A stretch of 64,000 nucleotides of DNA from VAZQ01 sp963841105 (GTDB lineage Bacteria; Pseudomonadota; Alphaproteobacteria; Rhizobiales; Xanthobacteraceae). Positions 50,195 through 58,667 of the stretch are shown piece by piece. A program made the translations under genes and the position numbers. The notes below the pieces were generated by a model that worked only from the letters and a program-made list of their open reading frames with translations, made no database searches and was not told the origin of the DNA. The stretch spans positions 62,001-126,000 of the forward strand of contig CAWJCB010000025.1 in NCBI GenBank assembly GCA_963841105.1. Direction: 5' to 3'. Numbering within the stretch: position 1 is the stretch's first letter; every line of letters starts with the position of its first letter.

Positions 50195-51817
50195 TCAGGG
50201 CACGCGCGGCAACGTAACCGCATCTTCCACCATCACCTTCTCGAAATCACTAATCAGCACTTCAACGCTTAAGCTCCAACGGCCTGAAACGGGAACTCGC
50301 AAGTCCTCGATACGCCAGGTATTCTCGCCGGTGCGCACAGCAACCCGCCGCGTGCGCTCGAATCCCGCCGGGGAATTTGCAAGAACCAGCACAACCTCCT
50401 TTGCCGCTAGCGGCTGAAAGTCGCCGTCGAGCACTGTCATATTCGCCACGGCGCTGTTCTTGCCTGCACGCTCAAAGGTAATATCAGTCATCGCCTTTTC
50501 CCCATGCAGATGCACCGAAACCGGGAGCGCGTCGGCCAATGCACGCGGCGGCGGAGTGAAACGCCACAGAGCCACCAGCCCCAGGATTGCAAGTGCCAAC
50601 CCTATTTCCAGCGCCATTGACTTATTCAGCAGCCGCGCCGCAACCATATCGCCGGACTCCTGTCTGGGCACAAGCAAGTATCGGTTCAACGCAGCCAACG
50701 AGAGCAGCGCCGCTACAGCCGCGAGCTTGCACAGCAGCACCTGCCCGTAATGCGTCGTCGACAGCGAGTCGAGATGCACCACCTGAACGAACGCGAGCCA
50801 GGCACCGCTTACAATCACAATCGCCAATGGCAGCGGGATTGCACGTGTAAATGATTTGAGCTCCGGTCCAGACCCGCTCCCCGCGCGCACACATTTGTAG
50901 AGCGGCAGCAGCGAGCCGATCCAAAAACTAATGCACGCCACATGCAGGAAGAGCGCCGGGCGGTTCACGATTTGCGGCCATGCGCTGCCGGCATGTCCAC
51001 TTAATGAAAGCGCGAGGCCGGCGCCGAGCAAACCTGCAAGCGACAGCGCGCGCGCGGTACCCGAGGATTTGACCGCAAGTGAAAAGATTGACGCCAGGAA
51101 TGCCGCCGCGGCCGTCATCGCCGTGAGACCATACGAGGTGTCGATACCCGTTTGCCATGCCGACTGACTTTTCAACCCAGCTAAGGGGAGATCGAGCGCA
51201 TCGATACCCTGTAGACCCACCGAAATGGAAACCGCGACCAGACCAAGTGCCAGTAGGGAGAGCAGCACACCGGATAACCATGACTCTCCGGCCGCCGCCG
51301 GCGCATTATTCCAACTGCAAAAAAAGGCGCCGCCGGCGCCGACCACCAATCCCACATACAGAAGCACTCTCGCGATCCAGAGCGAAAGCGCGACGCTGCG
51401 ATCACTCTGCGCCACGGCATCGGCGACCTGTCCGCTGGGAGCGCCGACAGAGAAGATGACAGTGCCACCCACGGGATGACCGTCGGCCGAGATCACCCGC
51501 CAGCTCAAGACATGTGTGCCGCGCCGCAGTTTTGGCGCAACGATGGAGACCAACGCATTCGTTGCCGTGATCGCCCCCAACGCAATCGGCTCGCCGTCCG
51601 GGGCGAACAGCCGCACGACAAGGGGCGATACCGGTTCGTTGAATGTCAACCTCAACACTGCCGGAGCCTGCCGGAGCACGGCGCCGTCGGCAGGCTCCGC
51701 CCTGACCAGTGCAGCATGTGCGAAAGCGCAGACAGTCAAGGCCAGCAGCAGCGCGGTGGCGCAGAGCCAAGTTGCGCAGACCGAAGCCGAGACCGAAGTC
51801 ACGCAGCGGGAGAGCAC
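50195..51817 (-). CDS. CopC-CopD copper resistance fusion protein
   Basis: 540 aa. After a signal segment (LCATALLLALTVCAFAHA) comes a CopC domain with the N-terminal copper His in AHAALVRAEPADG and LSWRVISADGHPVGG (His) near residue 110. Then eight or so membrane helices form CopD (ALFLHVACISFWIGSLLPLYK, THYGQVLLCKLAAVAALLSLA). The final 120 residues are a YtkA-like soluble domain (DITFERAGKNSAVANMTVLDG). It should take up or buffer copper in the periplasm and move it across the inner membrane. GTG start at 51817, 7 bp after the YcnI gene. Confidence 0.87.
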   Translation of the reverse strand: MLSRCVTSVSASVCATWLCATALLLALTVCAFAHAALVRAEPADGAVLRQAPAVLRLTFNEPVSPLVVRLFAPDGEPIALGAITATNALVSIVAPKLRRGTHVLSWRVISADGHPVGGTVIFSVGAPSGQVADAVAQSDRSVALSLWIARVLLYVGLVVGAGGAFFCSWNNAPAAAGESWLSGVLLSLLALGLVAVSISVGLQGIDALDLPLAGLKSQSAWQTGIDTSYGLTAMTAAAAFLASIFSLAVKSSGTARALSLAGLLGAGLALSLSGHAGSAWPQIVNRPALFLHVACISFWIGSLLPLYKCVRAGSGSGPELKSFTRAIPLPLAIVIVSGAWLAFVQVVHLDSLSTTHYGQVLLCKLAAVAALLSLAALNRYLLVPRQESGDMVAARLLNKSMALEIGLALAILGLVALWRFTPPPRALADALPVSVHLHGEKAMTDITFERAGKNSAVANMTVLDGDFQPLAAKEVVLVLANSPAGFERTRRVAVRTGENTWRIEDLRVPVSGRWSLSVEVLISDFEKVMVEDAVTLPRVP

Positions 51818-51824
51818 CGCGGCG

Positions 51825-52346
51825 TTACATTTTCGGCAACAGCTTCAACGCCGGAGCAGGCTCCGGATAATCGCGTGATGATTTCCCGGCCGCGGGGATC
51901 TCGATCCACCGGCTAATGCCTTTTTCACACTCCTGCACAACGGGCACGTAAAGGGTTTTGCCGGGCTCGAGATCGTCGGCGAGAAAGCCGGTGAACACGA
52001 ACTCGTCGTAGTAGGCATCGGGAAGGTTGCCGCCGCTGAAGCTGATCTCCACAACCCCTTCCGAAAGCTTGGCGCCATGAAAGAAATTGTAGGTCTTTGA
52101 GTAGGCGCCCTTTACAGTTTCAATCTTCCATCCCGGCTTTGGCATCGGCTTGACCGCGATCATCCCTTCCGGAACGCGAATTCGTAATGCGACCGTGGCG
52201 GCGCCCTCGCAACCGTGCGGGACCCGCAGGACCGCCTTGTAAGGCGCCCCCACGGGGGCTTGCGCATGTTCGAGCGTGACATGGGCGGCAACAGCAGAGG
52301 TTAGGCAAAGGATACCGGCGGCGGCGAGAACAAGCTCGCGAAACAT
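51825..52346 (-). CDS. YcnI family copper-binding protein (DUF1775)
   Basis: 173 aa. Signal LVLAAAGILCLTSAVAAH is followed at once by the mature N-terminal His (AHVTLEHAQAPVG), as in copper-brace proteins of this family. Other DUF1775 blocks are RVPHGCEGAATVALRIRVPEG, KPGWKIETVKG and FLADDLEPGKTLYVPVVQEC. Known members (Bacillus YcnI) bind Cu(II) with a monohistidine brace and work with CopCD-like transporters. Organised with the next gene as a two-gene unit; start ATG follows gagagaaa. Confidence 0.9.
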   Translation of the reverse strand: MFRELVLAAAGILCLTSAVAAHVTLEHAQAPVGAPYKAVLRVPHGCEGAATVALRIRVPEGMIAVKPMPKPGWKIETVKGAYSKTYNFFHGAKLSEGVVEISFSGGNLPDAYYDEFVFTGFLADDLEPGKTLYVPVVQECEKGISRWIEIPAAGKSSRDYPEPAPALKLLPKM

Positions 52347-52410
52347 TTTTTCTCTCCAGGCTCATGCATGAACAACAGGCAAACTGGTCGCCTGCGGCGG
52401 GATTGTCGCA

Positions 52411-52809
52411 TCACGCTTGAGCGGGAGGGCCCCGCGACGACGGCCCAGCGCGTCGCGCGCCGAGCGTTGGAACAATTACAAAAGCGGCAAGGAGGGCTCC
52501 CGGCAGCTTGCGGTCTGGCAAACAAAGCCTCGATGCATCGGGCACCGGAAACGCGGTACCCCCGAACAGACAGGACACGCAGCAAAGGTGCCATGCTTGC
52601 GAGGTGCCTGAATCCGGCGCCTCATCGGGAGTTGCGTCCGTCGCCGACGCAGCTGACCCGTGGCAAATTACGCCTGCGGGGGTAGCCAGGGCCGGCGCAG
52701 CCAGGCGGGCACTCGCAAGCCCCAGCGTGAAGGCCTGAAGCACGACCAGGCCCACGGCCGTGCGAACGATGGTGCGGCGAAAGGACTGTCTAACGAAGCC
52801 GGCTGGCAC
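52411..52809 (-). CDS. DUF2946-like small membrane or secreted protein, copper-linked
   Basis: 132 aa. An N-terminal hydrophobic stretch (TAVGLVVLQAFTLGLASARLA) is followed by GVICHGSAAS and the cysteine pair motif LCCVSCLFGG, the pattern of DUF2946 (CH ... CCxxC), then another hydrophobic segment (LLAAFVIVPTL). In many proteobacteria this family sits with copper genes such as YcnI and CopCD, as here, and the Cys/His set could bind copper; the function is unproven. GTG start with gagagg upstream. It is the first gene of the three-gene copper group. Confidence 0.72.
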   Translation of the reverse strand: MPAGFVRQSFRRTIVRTAVGLVVLQAFTLGLASARLAAPALATPAGVICHGSAASATDATPDEAPDSGTSQAWHLCCVSCLFGGTAFPVPDASRLCLPDRKLPGALLAAFVIVPTLGARRAGPSSRGPPAQA

Positions 52810-52858
52810 GAAAACCTCTCGCGTGTCACCCTGGTGTTGTGACTCTGACGGTTGATCC

Positions 52859-52961
52859 TGTCATCCCGGGGCCGAGCGGAGCGAGGCAGCCCGAAATCCA
52901 GTAATCACCGGTCGAGCTTACTGGATTCCGGGTTCGCCGCTTCGCCCGCCCCGGAATGACA
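52859..52961. repeat. Long palindromic intergenic repeat
   Basis: Outer arms tgtcatcccggggc (52859-52872) and gccccggaatgaca (52948-52961) and inner arms ccgaaatccagtaa (52891-52904) and ttactggattccgg (52918-52931) form a long nested hairpin. Repeats with tgtcat(t/c)ccgggg ends and a ccggaatccag core are frequent in Bradyrhizobium-like genomes. It sits in the presumed promoter region of the copper genes and 34 bp from the IS630 insertion. Confidence 0.65.
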
Positions 52962-52994
52962 GTGAGTAAATGAGGCGTGAGAGGCGGGACACTA

Positions 52995-54112
52995 GTACCC
53001 ACTTTTCTTCGCAGGTGAGTCATGATTCAAGATCGGGATGATTCCCGAAGCAAGAGAAGTTCGGCTCAAGCCGAAGATACGCAAGGTGCTTGAGGCGCTT
53101 TGCAGGGCACCGACGACGCCGCAGCGTGACGTGAGGCGGGCGCGGATAGTGTTGCTGGCGGCTGAGGGCCGCAGCACGCGTTCGATTGCCGCGGAAGTGG
53201 GTGTTCAGCCGCGCATCGTCAGCAATTGGCGACGGCGCTTTGCCGATCACGGGCTTGGCGGCCTCACAGACCGCCCACGGGCGGGCAAGACGCCGCTCTA
53301 CGGCAAAGGGACGAACAAGCGCATTCTGGCGCTTTTGGAGAAGCCGCCGCCTCAGGGCTATGCGCGATGGACGGGTCCGTTGCTCGCCGAGGCGTTGGGC
53401 GACGTTGACGTTCAGTATGTCTGGCGCTTCCTTCGCGAGCACAATATCGACCTTGCGGCCCGCAAGTCCTGGTGCGAGAGCAACGATCCCAAGTTCGCGG
53501 CGAAAGCCGCCGATGTCGTCGGTCTCTACGTCAATCCACCCGCCAAGGCGATTGTTCTCTGTGTCGATGAGAAGCCTTCGATCCAGGCATTGGAGCGGGC
53601 GCAAGGGTATTTGAAGCTGCCGAGCGGACGCGCCTTGACCGGGCAGAGCCATGACTACAAACGCCACGGCACCACGACGTTGTTCGCAGCGCTCGAAGTC
53701 GCTACCGGAAGGATCATTTCCGCGCATTCCAAGCGGCGCCGCCGGGTTGAGTTCCTCGGCTTCATGAACAGTGTCGTTGCCGCCTTCCCGGATCGCAAGC
53801 TCCACGTCATTCTCGACAATCTAAACACCCATAAGAAGAATGAGCGCTGGCTCAAGAAGCACCCAAACGTCCATTTCCATTTCACCCCAACGCGCTCGTC
53901 TTGGCTCAATCAAATCGAGACTTGGTTTTCCATCCTCCAGGGCCAGTCATTAGACGGGGCTTCCTTCACGACCGTCGAGCAGTTGCAGGAGCACATCGAT
54001 GCTTTCATCACAGCATACAACGAGACAGCGGAGCCATTCGCCTGGACCAAAAAGAAGGTCTACCAGCGGCGGTTCAAAAATCGCCGTATCACCCAACTCT
54101 GATTCCGGGTAC
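52995..54112. mobile_element. IS630-family insertion sequence
   Basis: 1118 bp bounded by GTACCC at the left (52995-53000) and GGGTAC at the right (54107-54112), with TA on both sides (52993-52994 and 54113-54114), the TA target duplication expected of IS630/Tc1-mariner elements. It contains one transposase gene. The inverted ends are short and the longer terminal repeats are imperfect. The element separates the copper gene group from aat and looks intact. Confidence 0.85.
53038..54102 (+). CDS. IS630-family transposase
   Basis: 354 aa. The N-terminal winged-helix DNA-binding part (STRSIAAEVGVQPRIVSNWR) precedes a DDE catalytic domain: VLCVDEKPSIQAL (first Asp), HVILDNLNTHKKNERW (second Asp) and SSWLNQIETWFSILQG (Glu). 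A single unbroken frame, unlike many IS630 members that need a frameshift, so it may be active. It cuts and pastes or copies the element at TA sites. Confidence 0.92.
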   Translation: MIPEAREVRLKPKIRKVLEALCRAPTTPQRDVRRARIVLLAAEGRSTRSIAAEVGVQPRIVSNWRRRFADHGLGGLTDRPRAGKTPLYGKGTNKRILALLEKPPPQGYARWTGPLLAEALGDVDVQYVWRFLREHNIDLAARKSWCESNDPKFAAKAADVVGLYVNPPAKAIVLCVDEKPSIQALERAQGYLKLPSGRALTGQSHDYKRHGTTTLFAALEVATGRIISAHSKRRRRVEFLGFMNSVVAAFPDRKLHVILDNLNTHKKNERWLKKHPNVHFHFTPTRSSWLNQIETWFSILQGQSLDGASFTTVEQLQEHIDAFITAYNETAEPFAWTKKKVYQRRFKNRRITQL

Positions 54113-54163
54113 TAGCACCGTCGATCCGGCATAACCATCTGGAACTGCCAGGAGGCAACACGA

Positions 54164-54853
54164 GTGGCAAGCCGCGAATCGGCTCTCATCGAGATCACGC
54201 CGGAAGTCCTGCTCAAGGCCTATGCCTGCGGCATCTTCCCGATGGCGGAGAGCGCCGACGATCCAGCACTGTTCTGGATCGAGCCGGAAAAGCGAGGCGT
54301 CATTCCGCTAGATCGCTTCCATCTGCCGGAGCGCCTGGCGCGCACCGTACGTTCGTCGCGTTTCACCGTGACCGTTAATCGCGATTTCAATGGCGTGGTG
54401 GAGGGCTGCTCGGAGCCCTGGCCCGGCCGGCCCCGCACCTGGATCAATGCACGCATCCAGAACCTCTACCGCAAGCTTTACGAACGCCGGCATTGCCACA
54501 GCCTGGAAGTTTACCAAGGCGAGACGCTGGTTGGCGGACTCTACGGGGTTGTGCTCGGTCGTGCTTTCTTCGGTGAAAGCATGTTTCATCGCGTGCGCGA
54601 TGCTTCCAAGGTCGCGCTCGTCCATCTCGTTGCCCGGCTCAAGGCTGGCGGATTCAAGCTGCTGGATACTCAATTCGTAACGGACCATCTACGCACGTTC
54701 GGCGCGATCGAAGTACCGCGGCGGCAATATCACAAGTTGTTGGAAACGGCGCTGGCAGGCGAAGGCGATTTCGCCGCATTGGATATGGAAAGACCGATCA
54801 CGGGCGCACAGGCGCTTGCTCACATACTGCCAAAGGATAGACCCGCGCAGTGA
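54164..54853 (+). CDS. aat: Leucyl/phenylalanyl-tRNA--protein transferase
   Basis: 229 aa. Adds Leu or Phe from charged tRNA to proteins with N-terminal Arg or Lys, marking them for ClpAP (N-end rule). Blocks: YACGIFPMAESADDPALFWI, RGVIPLDRFHLPERL, TWINARIQNLYRKLYERRHCH, GGLYGVVLGRAFFGESMF and DTQFVTDHLRTFGA. GTG start with a perfect aggagg ribosome binding site 8 bp upstream. The IS630 element ends 51 bp before the start, so the native promoter may have been displaced. Confidence 0.95.
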   Translation: MASRESALIEITPEVLLKAYACGIFPMAESADDPALFWIEPEKRGVIPLDRFHLPERLARTVRSSRFTVTVNRDFNGVVEGCSEPWPGRPRTWINARIQNLYRKLYERRHCHSLEVYQGETLVGGLYGVVLGRAFFGESMFHRVRDASKVALVHLVARLKAGGFKLLDTQFVTDHLRTFGAIEVPRRQYHKLLETALAGEGDFAALDMERPITGAQALAHILPKDRPAQ

Positions 54854-54940
54854 TTCTGCAACCGCGACCCGGGTCGTACTCCCGCAGTCCCGCGCTGATT
54901 GGACTTGAATTTTTTCGCGAGACGGGCCCGACGCCGAAGG

Positions 54941-55123
54941 TCAGCTCTCGTGCGGCCCTCGCATCTGCACTAGCGCAGCTTCGACGCGCCTCCAATTGGC
55001 CGCCTCGTTGGCGTCGCCTTGTTCCTCAAAGTCACGCGCTTTTTGCGCCGCTGTTGCTATTGCCCTAAATCCTTGCGCTTGCAGCAGTTGCCGCGCGCAC
55101 TCATGAATTTCCGTCGTTTGCAT
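54941..55123 (-). CDS. Small conserved hypothetical protein (60 aa)
   Basis: Short frame rich in Ala, Glu and Gln (MQTTEIHECARQLLQAQG, then AANWRRVEAALVQMRG). No domain is recognised; the composition suggests one or two amphipathic helices. The ATG at 55123 is preceded by ggag 6 bp upstream, better than the longer frame start at 55147. Proteins of this look occur in Bradyrhizobium-like genomes as far as I recall, but that needs a search. Confidence 0.5.
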   Translation of the reverse strand: MQTTEIHECARQLLQAQGFRAIATAAQKARDFEEQGDANEAANWRRVEAALVQMRGPHES

Positions 55124-55432
55124 AGGACGCTCCGCATTGGTGTGCACCCCGGGTCAATCGGCATAGTGTTGCCATGGTTCCTTCGTGACACTCGGCCGGA
55201 AGCCGCCAAGTCCTCGCTCGCGAGCATAGACCACGACTGGCCGGTTTTTCGTTGCAAGTGAATTCGGCCTGGTCAGCTTGGCGGACGGCCATTGACTGGG
55301 ATGGGCGCGTAAAGGGAGGCTGGCACCCAGCATTGCTCTTCGCAAAATCCAGTCGGGAGACGGAACTCAAGCCGACCTTTGCAAGTTTCCGAGGCACATG
55401 CCGCGACTCCGTGGCGATGCTGCGAGCCTGCA
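55124..55432. other. Intergenic stretch, no supported gene
   Basis: About 310 bp in which the open frames are short and overlap each other on both strands with no family similarity. I see no repeat or RNA gene. Confidence 0.4.
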
Positions 55433-55579
55433 ATGAACGAGCATGACCGGAGGATCGTGAAAACGGCAACGGAAGCGCGTGATGCCGTGACGGGCCATAA
55501 TGTGCGGTACGTCCTGGGAATAAGCCTGGGCGTCGCAATCGTCATTTTGGCCTGGCTCTGGTGGTACTTCTTTGTTTAA
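55433..55579 (+). CDS. Small single-helix membrane protein (48 aa)
   Basis: Predicted from the ATG at 55433: a charged N terminus (MNEHDRRIVKTATEARDAVT) followed by GHNVRYVL and one membrane helix (GISLGVAIVILAWLWWYFFV) that ends the protein. The layout (cytoplasmic head, one helix, no tail) matches small tail-anchored proteins of Rhizobiales annotated only as hypothetical. Function unknown. Confidence 0.55.
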   Translation: MNEHDRRIVKTATEARDAVTGHNVRYVLGISLGVAIVILAWLWWYFFV

Positions 55580-55694
55580 TGTAAGCGCGCAAGTTGATTG
55601 ATCATCTGACCCCATTCCAGATTCTCGGACGTGAGCAGCGGGACCGGTTGCGGCGCGTTTCCCGTGTTCCGCCTGTTCTCAGAAAAATAGCATC

Positions 55695-57479
55695 GTGCCT
55701 CTTCCGATCGAAGACTACGCCCTGATCGGCGACTGCGAGACGGCGGCTTTGGTCGGCCGAGACGGCTCGATCGACTGGCTATGCCTGCCCCGGTTTGATG
55801 GGGATGCCTGCTTTGCCGCATTGCTCGGCAATCCGAGCAATGGCCGCTGGGTCATTGCGCCGACGGAGCCGGCGCAGTCCTCTCGACGCTATCGCGACGG
55901 CACGCTCATCCTGGAAACCACTTTCACAACCAGCGAGGGGAGCGTCCTGCTGGTCGATTTCATGCCCCCGAAGGCCGCTTGTGAAGTCGTGCGCATCGTA
56001 GTCGGACTGAAAGGTCGCGTGCATATGCGCGGCGACCTCATCATCCGGTTCGACTATGGCTCGACAGTGCCGTGGGTCACCCGCATCGCTGACGATACCC
56101 TGCGCGCCATTGCCGGACCGCAAATGCTTCTGCTCAAGACGCCGGCTCCGCTGCGTGGAGAAGACCTCACCACCATCAGCGAGTTCGTCATCGAGCCAGG
56201 ACAGCGCATTCCGTTCGTCCTGGGTCACGCAGCATCCCACCTGCCTCCGCCCACCTTGCCTGATCCCTTCAGCTCGCTCGATAAAACAGAAGAGTTCTGG
56301 ACCCAGTGGTCAAAGACGTGCAACGCAGCCGGCCAGTGGTCGAAAGCGGTGTTGCGGTCGGTGATCACGCTTAAGGCGCTCACATTTGCGCCGACGGGCG
56401 GCATTGTCGCGGCCCCGACAACGTCATTGCCGGAGAAGATTGGAGGTGCGCGTAACTGGGACTATCGTTTTTGCTGGGTGCGCGACGCCACCCTGACACT
56501 GCTCGCGCTCATGGGCGCGGGCTATTTCGAAGAGGCAAGTGCGTGGCGCGGCTGGCTGATGCGCGCGGCCGCGGGGAGCCCGAAGCAATTGCAGATCATG
56601 TACGGGATTGGCGGGGAGCGCAGGCTTTGGGAATGGGAAGTCCCTTGGCTGGAGGGGTACGACGGTTCCAAACCTGTGCGCATCGGCAATGCCGCGCATG
56701 CCCAGCTGCAGCTTGATGTGTTCGGCGAGATGATGGATGCGCTTTATCAAGCACGGCGAGTGGGACTGCCCGAGGATGAGCCTGCCTGGGCGCTGGAGCT
56801 TGCGCTGCTCGATCACCTGCAATCCACATGGCGCGAGCCGGACAACGGAATATGGGAGATGCGCGGTCCCCGCCGCCATTTCACCCATTCCAAGATAATG
56901 GCGTGGTTGGCTTTCGATCGGGCGATCAAGAGCGCGGAGGAATTCGGCATGCCGGGCCCGATCGACGAGTGGCGGCGGCTGCGAACGGAGATCCATGACG
57001 ATGTCTGCCGCAACGGGTTCGATGCGGCGCTTGGAAGCTTCGTTCAGGCTTACGGGACGAAGGAGCTCGATGCGAGTTTGCTGCTGATTCCGGCTTTCGG
57101 GTTCTTGCCGCCTGATGACCCGCGGGTGCGCGGAACCGTGGAAGCGATCGAGCGGAACCTGCTCGTTGGCGGCTTCGTGCAGCGCTATCGCACAGCAGCC
57201 GCGGACGACGGCTTACCGCCCGGCGAAGGCGTGTTCCTGGCGTGCAGCTTCTGGCTCGCGGACGCCTATTACTTGCTCGGCCGAAGGCAAGAAGCAGAGC
57301 AGCTGTTCGAGCGATTGCTGGAATTGCGCAACGATGTGGGATTGCTGTCGGAGGAATACGACCCGGCCGAAAAGCGGCTGGTCGGCAATTTCCCGCAAGC
57401 ATTCTCTCACATTTCGCTTGTCAACACGGCGCATAACCTCAGCCATGAGGATAAACCCGCGGAGCAGCGCTCAAGCTGA
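55695..57479 (+). CDS. Glycoside hydrolase family 15 protein (glucoamylase/trehalase-like)
   Basis: 594 aa. N-terminal beta-sandwich (DYALIGDCETAALVGRDGSI) then an (alpha/alpha)6 barrel: GGARNWDYRFCWVRDATLTL with substrate residues, RRLWEWEVPWLEGYDG (first catalytic Glu candidate), NGIWEMRGPRRHFTHSKIM and LLSEEYDPAEKRLVGNFPQAF (second Glu). This bacterial GH15 group includes alpha-glucosidases and trehalases that act in the cytoplasm; there is no signal peptide. No trehalose or glycogen gene is nearby. GTG start at 55695. Confidence 0.88.
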   Translation: MPLPIEDYALIGDCETAALVGRDGSIDWLCLPRFDGDACFAALLGNPSNGRWVIAPTEPAQSSRRYRDGTLILETTFTTSEGSVLLVDFMPPKAACEVVRIVVGLKGRVHMRGDLIIRFDYGSTVPWVTRIADDTLRAIAGPQMLLLKTPAPLRGEDLTTISEFVIEPGQRIPFVLGHAASHLPPPTLPDPFSSLDKTEEFWTQWSKTCNAAGQWSKAVLRSVITLKALTFAPTGGIVAAPTTSLPEKIGGARNWDYRFCWVRDATLTLLALMGAGYFEEASAWRGWLMRAAAGSPKQLQIMYGIGGERRLWEWEVPWLEGYDGSKPVRIGNAAHAQLQLDVFGEMMDALYQARRVGLPEDEPAWALELALLDHLQSTWREPDNGIWEMRGPRRHFTHSKIMAWLAFDRAIKSAEEFGMPGPIDEWRRLRTEIHDDVCRNGFDAALGSFVQAYGTKELDASLLLIPAFGFLPPDDPRVRGTVEAIERNLLVGGFVQRYRTAAADDGLPPGEGVFLACSFWLADAYYLLGRRQEAEQLFERLLELRNDVGLLSEEYDPAEKRLVGNFPQAFSHISLVNTAHNLSHEDKPAEQRSS

Positions 57480-57530
57480 AGCAGGAACGCAAACCGCGAC
57501 CGGCAAGGAACAAAAAGGGCGGCGCGAAGG

Positions 57531-58466
57531 TCAGCGCTGCGGCATCCAGCGCTGGCCGAACCCCGACTGCTGCTGGGGCGGCTGTTGTGGAGGCCGCCGC
57601 GCTCCGGTCGCTGCGGGCTTCGGCGGAGGAGGAGCAGACACAGCCGGCGGCAGATCGGGCGGCGCAACTGCGGCGACCGCCGGGCTTTTGCAGTCGGTGA
57701 GCCACACATCGTAGATCGGATGCTCGACGCCGTGCAGCCCCGGGCTTGCTGCAAATACCCAACCGGAGAAGATGCGTTTGACCTCGCCTTGCAGAGTGAC
57801 CTCGTCGACCTCGATGAACGCATCCGTGTTGGGGGTGTCCGTCGGCGGTCGCGTGTAGCAGGCGCGAGGGGTTACCTGCAGTGCGCCGAACTGGACGGTT
57901 TCCCCGATCGAAGCGTCAAAGTTGATGATACGTCCGGTGATCTTGTCGAGCCCGGAGAACATCGCGCCTTTGTTGTCGATCTTCTGCGGCGGCGGCTCGG
58001 CGACGACTTCGTCTCCGGGTTGAGGCGAGGTATCTGAAGGTTGCGGAGTGCCGCGTGTCGGGTATTGACCTGGAGGAGCCCCGGGAAGGGGCACAGCGGA
58101 CGGCGCACCAGGCTCGACGGAGGCCGTGCTGCCAGGCGGAGGCGGTAGCGGCTCCGATTGAACTCCCGCCGGAGACGGACCGCGGCGGGGAACATTGGCC
58201 TGACCTGGATAGGCCGGCTCCTGCTCGTAACGCTGTTCGTATCGTTGATCTGGATACGCAGGATAGCCCGGCTGCGGCGCCTGCTGGCGAGCTGCGGGGA
58301 CGCTCGATGGTGGCCGTGGTGGAGGACCAAACAGCGCCTCGAACGGGTTGAAAAATTGAGCTGACGCAGGAATTGCGCCAAGAACAGTCAACGATACGGC
58401 CAACGAAACAGTCAACGAGGTTGCGATAACGGCGCCGGCGCGGAGAGAACAAAGCGGGCGGGCCAT
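57531..58466 (-). CDS. DUF2155 domain protein (secreted)
   Basis: 311 aa. Signal peptide VIATSLTVSLAVSLTVLGAI, then a long Pro/Gln/Tyr-rich region (about 35-180), then the DUF2155 domain: AMFSGLDKITGRIINFDASI, ETVQFGALQVTPRACYTRPP and EVKRIFSGWVFAASPGLHGV, HPIYDVWLTDCK. A Pro-rich tail ends the protein. DUF2155 is conserved in Alphaproteobacteria next to the NDUFA12 gene, as here; the function is unknown. I start at the ATG at 58466, the first before the signal. Confidence 0.85.
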   Translation of the reverse strand: MARPLCSLRAGAVIATSLTVSLAVSLTVLGAIPASAQFFNPFEALFGPPPRPPSSVPAARQQAPQPGYPAYPDQRYEQRYEQEPAYPGQANVPRRGPSPAGVQSEPLPPPPGSTASVEPGAPSAVPLPGAPPGQYPTRGTPQPSDTSPQPGDEVVAEPPPQKIDNKGAMFSGLDKITGRIINFDASIGETVQFGALQVTPRACYTRPPTDTPNTDAFIEVDEVTLQGEVKRIFSGWVFAASPGLHGVEHPIYDVWLTDCKSPAVAAVAPPDLPPAVSAPPPPKPAATGARRPPQQPPQQQSGFGQRWMPQR

Positions 58467-58667
58467 CGGCTGATCCGATCTGGGTCTGCTCCGGCACGCC
58501 GGCCGGTCCAAGCCATTCGGTTAACACTCGGAATGCGGCGAGGAAAGGGCGCTTGGCCGGCGACGATTTATGCGTTTCGGCAAGCAGATGAACGTCCGCT
58601 CGATCGTTCCGACATGCGGTTATTCGTCGGGTCTCCAGGCCTTGTAGTCGCCGGTCGCTTTCGGACG

